In this document: positions 12,225 through 23,690 of the stretch, piece after piece
Position numbering within the stretch: the first letter of the stretch is position 1
How the letters are laid out: each line of letters starts with the position of its first letter
Assembly (NCBI GenBank): GCA_015179045.1
Contig: WHUZ01000011.1
Span: 868,001 to 932,000, forward strand
Length of the DNA: 64,000 bases
Reading direction: 5' to 3'
From: Kalaharituber pfeilii
Lineage: Eukaryota > Ascomycota > Pezizomycetes > Pezizales > Pezizaceae
Notes under the pieces: generated by a model
Databases searched by the model: none
The model's input: the letters and a program-made list of their open reading frames with translations, nothing else
What the model was told of the DNA's origin: nothing
Translations under genes and position numbers: made by a program

Positions 12225-15200
12225 TTACAACGTATCCGTATAATCGTCTCTACCTCCCTCATGACCCTGCTGTTGCATCATATCCCTCTGATGTTGATGA
12301 TGCCACGTCCCCGGCGGATGATGCGGCTGGCTGACTGGTGCCCAGCTGGCTTGCGGCAGCCTCATTCTCCTCTCTATACAAATTCATTGCATCAGCATTC
12401 CGTTACCCATCTCCAAATCCAAGGTTTCCCTCTGGCAGGTGGGGGAGTTACTTACCCTTCTCAAAATCTCCCCACCTCTTCATTACAATCTTACTACTAT
12501 CAAACTCCCCCTCATACTCATGCCCTCCCTTGTTCGTATCCCCATCCACCTTCCTCGTATCACCCCAACTAAAGTCGTCGAATTTCCAAAACGCGTATGA
12601 AGGCAGCACCAAATTCCATAGGGGCAGTGAAAGGAGGTAGATGAACATCCATAGAACGTAGCTCCAGCGGTGGGCAGTCAGAACGATGAGTACTGCAGGA
12701 AGACCCAGGATGAGGGCGAGGAGAATGAGCGGGATAACGGGCACCGGTTTTCTGACGAAGGAAATGATGACTGAGAGGAACGGCTGTGTTAGCACCCGAA
12801 GATATGCAGTAGGACGAGATTTTGGGGAGAAGGCAACGTACTCAAATAAAAGGTAAACACAATCGCCGCCGGCAACACCAACGTCCCAATCAACTCAATA
12901 AACACCACAAACTGCATACTGAAACAGAAAGTCCCACACAAGTCTCTCACCAGCACTAGCTCCATCAAATTATGTACGGTCGAATTAATCCACCTTCGCC
13001 TCTGCGATAACAGCACCTTAAACTCCTCCGGCACAATCGTCTTGCACACAGCCTGTGGCACGAAAATCTGTTTTCGCTTCGGAAACGTCTTGAGCATGAG
13101 GGTACTAAGGTAGCGGTCCTCACCAAGGAGCAGAAGATTTTTCTTGTGCAATGTGTCAACAACGTTTTCGGAGTAGTGCTCGACGACGTCGGGGTTGGCG
13201 AGGATGGGGACCCAGTAGTTTTGGCCGCCTTTAGGAGCTTTGATGCGATACATACAGAAACAGCCGGGTAAGCAGGTGACACCACCAAAAACGGACTCGA
13301 AGGCTTTCGACAGATGGTGAGAGATAAAGTACCTATTCAGAAGTAAAATGCATGGTTAGGCATCGCAATGCATTAAATGATCAAATTTCTACTTACTCAA
13401 AGACCTGAATCATCGACACCCAGCTGGCCCTCTTATTTGCAATTTTCGTCTCACCACATAAACCCATCACCTCCGGATCATGCACCATCGCCGCAATCAT
13501 ATGTGTCAAAGAATCCGGGAACACCTTTGTATCCGCATCAACCATGAGTACTGTCTCATAATAATCCGGCGAGATACCCGTAATCTTCCAAATGCCATTA
13601 AACATCTCAAACTCCAATTCTGTCATTCTCTCATCAAACATAACCTTTTGAAGAAAGCTCATCAGAATGATCTGCGAGTCGCGCTTGCCACGGTTACCAG
13701 CCTTGCTGCCATTAGCCTCATCCGGGGTTCCGCACTTGACGATGGTAAGCATGGGCACGCGCTGCTGCTTCTCGGGAGGGATGATGCTGTTATCTCCGTA
13801 ATCGTAGAATCCTGCGTATACCTTTGCCATGTTGTGACGCTTTGTACCAGAGGCAACCGCAACGTACGAGTAGGCCTTGACTTGAGAGGGGTGCACAGCG
13901 TGATCCTTCATCATTCCAAGCACAATATCCGGAGTTGTTTCGGTCTCACCTTGTCCCTTGATCATACCGTCGCAAATGACAAGCATGAGTTTGTGGCTGT
14001 TGGGATAATCCGTAGTAGCGATAGAATCTAAGGTTGTCCTAATACCCTTCTCACCCTCAGAGTATGCCGTGATCAAGCAGATTGTGTGTGCCAGCAGGTA
14101 GCCAAACGGTTGGTATTCGAGTGGGGGTTGAGGGACAACAGCTTCGTGAATGAATGCCATTGGATCTGGCCCATCAAGTGGTTCGTATACAGAGGCTATC
14201 TTATCCATACGAGGATCAGAAGACACCAGACCGGATGAGCCGCCGGCCGTCGATGCATCTCCCCCGCTCAATGATCCCTTAGACCCATTGAGTTGCTGAT
14301 ACATGGGGCCAGGCGCGAGCAGCCTAGACGTCGAAGTCTGGCTAGCCATCGTAGTCGGCACGGTGCGGTGTCTGGAGCCCGGTCTTTCCGAAGCATAAGG
14401 TGACGTAAACCTGGATGTTGTCGGCAAGAAAGATGCCCGCTTACTAGTACGGTCGGCATCCCGAAGCTTTGGAGGTGGTCGATAGATATCATCACTCCAT
14501 TCCTCAATCTCATTCTGTCGAGCCTTCTTATCCTTGTGCATGTTCCCTGTCCTCGAGGCTCCCAATTTCCAGCTCAAAAACCATCCAAAGAATAGCGCCA
14601 GAATGAACTTGATCATGACAATACTAAGAATGAACACCAACGAAACGTAAAGGACGACCTTGGAAGCAATGCAGCCAACCGTCTCGGTATCGATGCTACC
14701 AACACGAATGATCTCGCTCAAGCATCTTGCAATCCTCTTGTCCTTGTTACTCTGGTACGCGTGAGTGATATCAGTTCCTCGGATCCTGCGATTCTCTCTC
14801 AGTTCGTCGAATTGTGCCGGCCATTTCACCTCCTCCGGGTTCAACCAGGTGAGAAGGTCCAAGTCTAACACATTCCCAGAATAGACAACCAAATTCCTCG
14901 ATTTATTCTTGATGTCATCCCACGTAAAATATACATCTCCAGAGACAGCTAAGTCGTAGTACGCTTGTCGCCCTTTTAATGATGTATGGCATCCCACGCC
15001 AGGCTCAAATTCCCATGTCATATTGGGTTTCGACGATCCATCTTGGTTAAAGGTCTTGCAAGGGAAGTACCATGCGAGATTTCCAGATGCGTCCGTCGGA
15101 ATAACAGAGTTCTCTGCCGCTTCAATCAATCCCTTGCACTGTCCGTTGACATTTTGAAACATAAAGCTTGCAACTTTTCCTCCTTGCGGTTGACCTGGAA

Positions 15201-16119
15201 TACCCCATAATATCAAAGCACCGGATTCCCCTACCGGCTTCGGGATACCTGGTGCTGGAGGGTGCCTGGCTTTTAACATGTTATATGCCCTACCGTGAAT
15301 GATCATATATCCCATTTCCACATGGTTGATCTTAAGCCTTGGCGTTGGTGAACCACAAACAACCTGTGTGAAACCAAAGGTTAAGAATCCAACAAAGCCA
15401 CAAATGACAAGAATAAGACTGATGAGTCCCATTTTCTCCCTCCAAGCCCTCTGTTGTGCCTTTGCCGGCTTGCCGAAACATTTGAGCACTGCATCAGGAC
15501 ACCAAAAGGTGATAATTGCGCAGTAAATGTTCCAAAGTGAGGGGGGTGCCATGTTAGCATCCTGCTTTTTTCTATCCTCCTCCATCCTCATCCTTGTGCC
15601 CTTCCTAGTGAGCTTTCGTCGAGGCATTTCTTTGGGGGCCCCTCCGTCATCTGAGTATCGGGGGCTGTTCTGAGAGGGGCGAGTCAGAGATTTGATATCA
15701 GTAGAATCTGATGAAGCTGAGCCAACCTCTGCCTCTTCAACTAATGGATCATTCCCAGTTGTGGATGGTAATACATTCATTCCATGTTGTTGAGCATGTT
15801 GATGGTAATGATAGTTCGGATGATCTTTGTTTATCCTATTTCGCTCTGGACGGATCAAGGATCGCTTCCGTTGAAAGTCGGCAGGGTGACCTCCAGCAGA
15901 TGCCATCGCAGGATTGTGTTCCTGCATTCCCATATTGAGAGGCGCGTTCGGGTTCACCCCCGGACTTTGCGGAGAGTACTGCTCTTGAGTATATGCTGAT
16001 TCTACATCGCGTGAACGGTGGGGCATGGGCTGCTGATACTGTTGTTGCTGTTGTGGTGCATTCCTATGTGAGCGAGGCCCAGGTGAAGACACGGGCTGCG
16101 GTCGTTGCGGTAAAGACAT
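12225..16119 (-). CDS. chs4: Class IV chitin synthase (Chs3-like)
   Basis: Exons 16119-13397, 13332-12842, 12770-12456 and 12373-12225 join to 1225 residues. The enzyme polymerises UDP-N-acetylglucosamine into chitin at the plasma membrane. The glutamine/proline-rich cytosolic N-terminus is followed by membrane segments ([18 protein letters not shown]), a cytochrome-b5-like region, and the GT2 catalytic domain with VMLVDADTKV-type [20 protein letters not shown] (GEDR) and the signature [13 protein letters not shown]. The C-terminal transmembrane bundle reads [20 protein letters not shown], then [15 protein letters not shown] and [16 protein letters not shown], typical of class IV (A. nidulans ChsD, N. 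crassa chs-4). The last exon encodes a histidine/glutamine-rich tail ending DDYTDTL. Introns have GTAAGT/GTACGT donors; the second uses CTAAC and acceptor CTCTCAG. Its likely activator is encoded at 27531-29710. Confidence 0.95.
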
Positions 16120-16700
16120 GTTTGTTCAAGCTATTTTTAAAAACACATGTTCAGCAAATTGCGAAAAACAATATAGAAAGTAAAGTCGCCAAATGAGAAA
16201 AACCCCAATTCAGGCACCACTCACAAAGCAATGACTTGCCCTAAGAGGGCTTCTTTCTTAAACAAAGCTCAACGAAATTTCTCCACCGTGAAAAGAAGGC
16301 TGTGGCTGCTTTAGAGATTGGGTTCTGAATCAGGAGAAGAGAGAACCACAGCTCTCTTCTTTCCTTTTTTTTTTTTTTTTTTTTTTTTCCTCTTTTATTT
16401 TCTCTCAAGCCCCTGCTTCAGCGAGTTTGCTGGCAGAACTGACTACCAATTAGGGCCCCAACCAAAGCTTCCAACGAGGTGATAATGCGACGGATGAGTA
16501 TGCGAAGTGCTCTAAGCCAATTGGGCGTGTTAGTTACACGAAACGTATGAGTACTGTGAATAAAAAAAGCGACCGCGCATGCAAGTGGATTTGTAGCTTG
16601 ACCAGCAATGCACTCAAGTACTGGCAGATGGTGATGGGGCAGGTTGTTAGAGGTAGCTTCAGACTAACCTTGAACCTGGTGTCCGCCGTGCTTGATGCAA
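16120..16700 (-). promoter_or_regulatory. 5' flank of chs4 with long pyrimidine tract
   Basis: About 245 nt upstream of the chitin synthase ATG there is a T24 run on the plus strand (16365-16388) inside a CT-rich block. A short inverted repeat GAAGAGAG/CTCTCTTC (16336-16359) sits beside it. Such poly(dA:dT) tracts are typical nucleosome-depleted promoter elements in fungi; the regulatory role is inferred. Confidence 0.35.
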
Positions 16701-19700
16701 GACCGTGGGCTCAGTGAACGAGAGACTCGGAAACGGGCGGAGCGACCGAAAACAATATCCCGATTGCGAAAGCGAATGTCGGTACACACAACACAGCAAA
16801 AAATGAGGCGTTGTGTTTTGGAGCGACAGGTGACCGCTCGGAGGGGGGAGGGGGGAAGGAGCACAGCTTGGGTGAGCCGGGAAGCGAACGCGGTGGTGGG
16901 TGTTTTTTAGAAGGAAACGACTGGGAAAATTAAATGCCAGGCCTTGGGCTGATGGGCGCTACGGCGCGCTGCAAGAAACTTGGTGAGCGCCGTCAAGGAA
17001 ACGAAAGGAAGGAGCTTTGTCGGCGGCCCCTGGCTGCTGCCTGGGACTGGACAAGACGGAGCTGGCTGCGTATGCTGCGTTTCTTTTCTGTGCAGCTGCG
17101 GCTAGCAATTCTCACTACTGTTCACTCTCATCGGTCCCGCGTAGGTACATGTAGCTTTCTTTTCCTTTTCTTTTACCTTTTCTTTTTTTTTTTTCAATTG
17201 TGACTCTCATCTCTCAACCCAACGGCGGCGATCGCAAGCGGCTCGCCTTCTGGCGCAGAATCCAGGGGACCACTCATCTCGCGCCCCTCTCATCTCCATC
17301 GCACACGTTCCTGCCATGCGAGAACTTCAATACGCCCACATACTTGTATGTAAGGTTGGCGCTGCCGAAAGGGGCGGGAAGGGCGCCAAGCCAGCCGCCA
17401 CCGCCCTCTCAAGGAACCCAGACGCGCCAGAAAAATGGTACCTAGATTAGTGCTCATCCACAGTTCGCAAAGGGTCTTGCAATATTGAGAGACATAATAA
17501 TGCGAGCCCTTACAGCTACCTGTGTTATTGTGAATATGCCCCCTATATGTATATGGTGCTGCGCGTTTGAGCCCAATACTTACGTCCAGCTTGTACTTAC
17601 ACCAAGAGTACATATCATCGAGTGGAAGTCAGCTGGCGATAATAGATGCCTGCACAACTACATGCAGAATAAGTGCCGCGCGACCCCCCAGCTGCCCACA
17701 GCCTCGCTGTCCTCCTCAATTCCAACTATGCAGCAGGCCTGAACCATAAGCTATCACGGCTGCGTCTACTAGGATAATACCAGTCCAGACATGCTATTGT
17801 TTGTTTACTGTAAGCAAACGAGTTTTCTTTCATGGTTATCTGCAGACAAATGCTGATCAGCGCCCAAGAACTATATAAACAACATGCCCCCATAACCTGC
17901 CGGCTGATTATATCCTCGCTTTGCAGTGTCCTGTACCCATTCGCAAACATAAATACTGCCTTTGGCATTTGAAAACGCTTCCCGCTATCAAGCTAGAATT
18001 AGTCTCGCTTACTTACAAGTGTGCCGCCCTTACAGGCAATCCGAGCGGTTCTGCGCCAATCAGTTTATCAGTAACGTCCAATCCTGTTGAACGTATTGCT
18101 CACTGACGTAGAATGTAACGTGAATACCAACGCTCAAAAAAATTCCCGTAACACTTTCTCATGTATGGTTCGATAATTATAAGCGGTATAGAGCGTCCTC
18201 TTGGAGACTGAGTGTGACCTCCACATAAATATCATCAACTCAATCGAGTGGTCAAACCTGATGCAATAGAGATCTGGCGAAGTATTGCTGCCTTTGCTGC
18301 ATAAAAGTTAGTACAATGAACGCCTGTCTCACTTTATTTCGGTGACAGGGAAAAGCTCAAATTAAAGGATTGAAAACACAGATCATGACATTACTTAAGC
18401 TACTGAGCCGCAGTTCACCTCCCACGTCATTCCAGAAGCAAAATCTCGCCTACAGCAAATCGGATTTATTACCCCAATGGAGAAAAAAAGTCATTGGAGA
18501 ACGCGGGCCGTGCCATCCCGCCAGCTGTTATCCATAAAAAAGGGTACAGCCATCAGCTAAATATAGTACCGATTGATCTAAGCTTCCCTGATAACGAAGC
18601 TTAACACGGAAGCTCCGAATCCGAGACTGCCACTTGTCGAATTAAACTGCATAATCCGGAGTAGATGGTTGTTGCAGAATGTGCAGATGTTGTTACTGCA
18701 CTTTCCTGATAGTCAAAGGAATTAAATAAATTATGATGTCTGGTACTTCAATGTATACGTAACCTACTAAATCCAATCACATGTTCATATCTCGGCATGA
18801 ATTTGAAGCAGTTCGGGTGTCGTCCTGCAGCTAAGTTGGCAGCTCTAGAATACTAGAGCATAGGAGCAAAACAAACATTAGATTTAGCTGAGCTTCATAA
18901 ACAAGCGCGGAATGGAAGATGTCTATTCAAATTTACGAGTTACTGGGCACCCCTCACATTATAATCATATCGACCATAGAAAATACTGTTCCTCCATTGA
19001 TTTCCTCCACTCCTTGCTTGCTTACGCTTAACACATTAGAAAACAGTTTCTTGGCGTCATCTGGTAAACGATGCCTAATTCTTCTGAGATTCCTGCGCTC
19101 CAACATTTCATGATGAAATATTCCATGCGTAGGAGATATTGAACTGCGAGAAACCATATCTCTGGGGTGGTATTGTAGATCTCCCTAAATTCGCCACGCC
19201 GTAAGGCTTCATGCCGGTGCTTTTCACTGTAAAAGGCCAGTGGTGTGGAAAAAGAGGAGACAAAAGAAACAGCAGGATGAGATTGCGAGGAGCAGTGCCG
19301 AGCGGTAGTATCATAACTCGCAGGCCCGGAGCACAGGATCTCTATGCCATTGGCTTGAGCATGGCGTGATGAGAAGAAAGACCGGCTCTGGAAACACTTC
19401 CCGGCTGAGGAATCTGAACACGTTTGTCAGCACTTCTCCGTGGTTTTGCTGTTAATGCTCGCAGTGTTGAATGCCTTTGTGGTGGATTAATTGCCGCTCT
19501 TAGTAAGTGATACAAGTAAAGTCCGAAAGTGGACTGGTCTGCGACAATGTCTCATTATGGCATTAATTCCTCAGGGCAAAATCCAAAAACGGTATGAACA
19601 CGCACTAGCTAACCAGACTTCTACTGTTCTCGTGCCCAGACTCTCTTGGCACGCTTAATTAAGGGCACGAGGACACCATATTTACTAGTCCAACAGATCT

Positions 19701-21682
19701 GGAAAAAATATTGGGTAGCAGCCGTTAGATGCGAAATAAATTACCAGAGGTAGATCATCTTAGATGCCTAAGATAGATTAGGTGGTTAGATGTCACAAAT
19801 GAATGGTAACGTGATGGTATTCGAATTTTCCTGACGTGTCACGATGGGTGGAGCTCACCCGCAAGTCTCGTCACACCCCTATATCACAACGTGATAGATG
19901 AGTTTTACGCATTTAAAAATTTTTAGTACCTCATGCAAATCTTGGGAAAGAAATCTTTGGTGGGTATGACCACATGTTTGCCAGCCTTAATATATATTGC
20001 ATGATTCCGAGACCCTACATAGCTTTTACCGTTGTGATGATGTGGGATTTACCATGAGAGGACATGTGATTGATTGCGGATGCCACTCACTGGGAGATTG
20101 TCTGATGCTGGTTTTTCTCCGTGCCTTGTGGTGCCTTGCAGCACGGATTTCTTTTAACTATCTATACAAGTATATTTGCCTTTCTGGTACTGCACTGGAA
20201 ATAGGATGATGTATATACTTAGATATGGTTTTTTCCTATGGCAACAAAGAGCTTCCGGTCGTTGAGTTTGTTACAGGTCGATGGCAAAACTTACAATCAG
20301 AGTATTCTGTTGCAGAAACTCGGCACATGAACTTCACGATAGACTAACTCTACAAATTATACTATCTAGAAGGGAAGAATCGAGATATCTATATTTGCTA
20401 GGCGAATATTCCGATACCGTCAATATCTAGCACAGATATTACGAGATTGGTGGAGTCCAAGCTACACAAAAGTAACTGGAAGGTGCAAGGGATCCCGGAG
20501 TGGCAGGATCGAGCTGTGGTGAAGTAGGTGTTAGCTGACGACCCTTAGTCAGCTACACAAGAGGGGCTTCTATTAAAAGAGATGGGATAGTAGTGTCTGC
20601 AAAATTTGGAGTTCGGATTCAAACATCTGATCAACAGAACTGGTGTTGCTGGGAAGTCTCGGGTGTTAGTAGTTTGATAAAGGCGGTAAGTAATGACTTC
20701 GAGTCTTGAAACGAAGTCTTTTACAGGCACAAGAGGTTGGATCTCAATGTGAACGAGGAAGGTATATGAATTCTTGAGTTATGGTAGAACTGGTAACGCG
20801 GAGCAAAAAAAAAAAAAAAAAAAAAAAAATCAGAGCAGCGTGCCATAGCACAGACAGCAATTTAAAAACTAGAGGAAGACGGAATAAAGAGTACGGAAGT
20901 AAAGCGATGAAGGGTATGAGTAAGGAGTTGGTGTCTGCATCTTGAGGGAATAAAGAATATAGAAAGAAGAGACATTGTCAGGTAGACGAGAAAGATAAAT
21001 CTACGGGGAAAAAAAAGTTCAAGAATGGACGAGAAATAGAGCTAGAGGTTGTGGCAATTCAAGACAGTAAGAAGAGACGGCAGCATTTTTGGGACTCCAT
21101 GATTGGTCAAAAAAGAGGCACAAAGCTACGTTGAAGGAGACATATTGCAGATATAGTTGCGATGGCAACTACAGCACAACATTTCCTTCAGCACCGGAGC
21201 AGCGAAATATGTATAGGAGTGCGGCCAGTGATACCACGCCTGATACTCGATGGGACAGATCGTACAATGGGATAGCGGAAGGACAAAAGAGCTGACAATG
21301 AATCGGAAAGTTGGAAGTCAACGCAGCAGGTAATGGAAAGCATATCTCTTGGAATTGAAGGAATATGAAACTATGGCACAGTTAGGAAGCCATAGTGAAA
21401 CCCAGATCAAACTATTAGAGCTTTAAATTCCTATTAAGCCCTCAATATTATGCACCTGTGAGTCACGGGGTATTCAAACTTCCTGGCTCCTCCGTATGGC
21501 GGGAATTAGACCCGGGCTGGGCTACAGGGCAAACCTAGGTAACTTTTGTATCCTGCTGTACCGCAGAAACACTGTATAGTCGCACAAACCAACCAATGCT
21601 GTTGGAGGTTCTTGCAGTTTGTATGGGATGTTCCAAGCCATCTTAGCTACTACTTCCCCACTGCGCGCGCCACTGTTCTAGA
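16701..21682. other. Long gene-poor region
   Basis: 16.7-17.4 kb is GC-richer with many overlapping frames, like the island at 6.5-7.4 kb. 17.5-21.7 kb is AT-rich. One minus-strand piece at 18954-19157 (HRLPDDAKKLFSNVLSV and GVEEINGGTVFSMVD) looks protein-like but isolated. A poly-A run lies near 20805-20830. No gene, tRNA or element can be supported. Confidence 0.5.
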
Positions 21683-22164
21683 TCACTGCTGTCGATGTTG
21701 GCAATGCATCTGCGTTCGCAATCTATCCCATTTTTCTGTCATCCGGTGTATGTAGCAGAAATATGATCCTGAAAAGTTGCTAATTGCGATTTCAAAGTTG
21801 TAGTAGATATAGGACATCGAACTCCAATAGGGATCCCCGACTTTGTTGCGACGTTGCACATAGTGAACAATTGATATTTGTGGAACGCCAGGTGCGTCGT
21901 ACAAGCTGCACTGGTCTCCATAAAGAGTTGTTTCTGAAATAGGATTATCTCCAACATCCTGATGGATGACAACACTTGCTGATAAGCCGATAATGCGAGC
22001 TTACCCGGAGAAATCACCAAAATGGTCCGCCTCGCGTAACTCCTCGAATAAGTGATCTCCAAGCTCGATCAATGGGTAGCCAAGTGCCTTCAAAGCTGCC
22101 TTTCGGCGACTCCTTTGCAGGTATTTGGGTAAAGAACTTATGAATCATTTTCTGGTCACTTTTC
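21683..22164 (-). pseudogene. Decayed coding relic with in-frame stops, family not recognised
   Basis: A single minus-strand frame reads FISSLPKYLQRSRRKAALKA, then LGYPLIELGDHLFEELREAD and HFGDFSG, a TAA, then ARIIGLSASVVIHQDVGDNP, ISETTLYGDQCSLYDAPGVP and QISIVHYVQRRNKVGDPYW before a stop at 21683. A TGA (from CGA) lies upstream and the TAA could come from CAA. Both are C-to-T changes. An intron cannot remove the TAA, because the only GT-AG pair would give a 26-nt intron. A possible acceptor (CTGCAG) at about 22165 suggests further upstream exons. The composition is convincingly protein-like but I do not recognise the family. Confidence 0.45.
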
Positions 22165-23050
22165 CTGCAGTTTATCAATTAATATCAACCCGCATTCACG
22201 TATCCATGCAAGGCCGTGGCCAGCAAGGCGGGGGCCAACTATAAACAGTCTGAACGTGAGTACAAATGCGAGACTACATTCCGAGCCCCGAAACTCTCAG
22301 TACTTACCGAAATCCCAAGTTCAGGGTATCATAGTTCTCGAACCGGTGGAGAAGGCTGTGCAATGATTGTTAGTGTCTGGTCTCATCAGTATCTCTAGTG
22401 AAGATCTAGCGTGGTTTGTATGAGCAATTCAGGGACTTGGACCGCACTTTTAACATTGAGCTAAATAAGCGTTGTGGGAGTGCCCCTGTGCAGCGAATCT
22501 GGAATGTTATTGGTAACACTTGCTACCCTCTGTTACACAGACTGCGTAAGACATGCTATTTATCTCATTTCCTGTTCACGTTAGGCGTAGCCATCCAAGC
22601 TCAAAATGTCATCAGCCGCTCGTATGGCTGTCAAAAGAAGTGTCAGCTAGTAACCACCCCAGTGGAAGTTAAAATTGACTGCCCTGCAGCTATTATTAAG
22701 CCTCAGGCTCATCACACCATCTCTTGTTGGGTTTAGAATTCCACTTCACAGTAAGAAGGAAACTCAGTGTTGGTTTGATCTCATGATGCCAAGCCTTGTG
22801 GTTGTTCACCCCAATATACGCTGGCCTACATCAGCGCTGCTGAAGTGCAGTTCTCGAACCGAAGGAGTGCTAACGTTGCCTGTGAACAAGAGCAATAACG
22901 TGCCATGTTGTAGAGTGCTTTTAGTTCACTGCCTCAATCTGTTTGCTGGGATGACTTATAGTCTAGAGCTGGTGAATGATACCATAATCCTTGTAAATAA
23001 ATATGTGGCTTCGCCTCGTCGTATTCCGAAAAAAGGTTTGCTTTTGTGTA
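22165..23050. other. Intergenic, no supported gene
   Basis: A 149-residue plus-strand frame covers 22675-23124 but runs into the TIR element and lacks any recognisable motif. The minus strand upstream of the 21.7-22.2 kb relic contains a short alanine-rich protein-like piece (LAPALLATALHGYVNAG) near 22.2 kb that may be one more exon of it. Confidence 0.4.
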
Positions 23051-23690
23051 CAGGTAACCCCGGCTATAGTGAAGGAATAGGCGAGGTCGTTTGTGCGCAC
23101 GAAGCTAAAGCGCCCTGGCTATAGTGAAAAGAAGTGCTATAGTGAAAGTGAAGGACTTTTCAAGACTAAATAATTCAGCAACAGGTAAAGTCTACTTGCT
23201 ATAGTGAAATAACGGGGGCATGGCCTCAGTATGATACTGCCTTATGAATAGGCGCAGCAGAGTTGTGATTTAATTCAAGATATCTCAATACAAAAAAGAG
23301 AAAAAAATTTTTAGTGTATCCGACTACTTCAACATCATAGACATTGAAGATATGCCATTGGATTGCCATTGGGATTAGGAAATAATTTGCAGAAGTCATC
23401 TGAAGTCATTTCTCCTGGGTGCTGTCACGCTTCCTGGCGAGCGCAACATATCTTCCATATTCTCTAGAGCTGGACGACCAAAGCGGCGTTGGGGAGGCAT
23501 GATGCTGGCGGTCGGGTAAGGAACCGAATTTGCACTTGGGGATCCGTATTTCATACACTGACAATTTCCGCATTTGACCTTTCTTTTTTCACCCCCTGCC
23601 TACTTGGGGGCCAGCACGTGACCCCTCGCTATAGTGAAAACTTGCTATAGTGAAGAAAACCAGTCGATTCCTTATAGCCAGGGTTGCCTG
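23051..23690. mobile_element. 640-bp TIR element, non-autonomous Tc1/mariner-pogo type
   Basis: The left end reads CAGGTAACCCCGGCTATA and the right end, reversed, reads CAGGCAACCCTGGCTATA, each flanked by TA (23049-23050 and 23691-23692) as expected for Tc1/mariner-superfamily target duplication. Copies of GCTATAGTGAA recur near both ends (about 23062, 23117, 23131, 23199, 23629 and 23645). The middle has no transposase, only a 34-residue minus-strand frame starting MPPQRRFGRPALENMEDML near 23506, possibly a residue of a deleted gene. Differences between the two TIRs are transitions. Confidence 0.7.

Noticed and set aside
22675..23124. 149-residue plus-strand open frame
   Set aside because: It extends into the left TIR of the 640-bp element and has no protein-family features.
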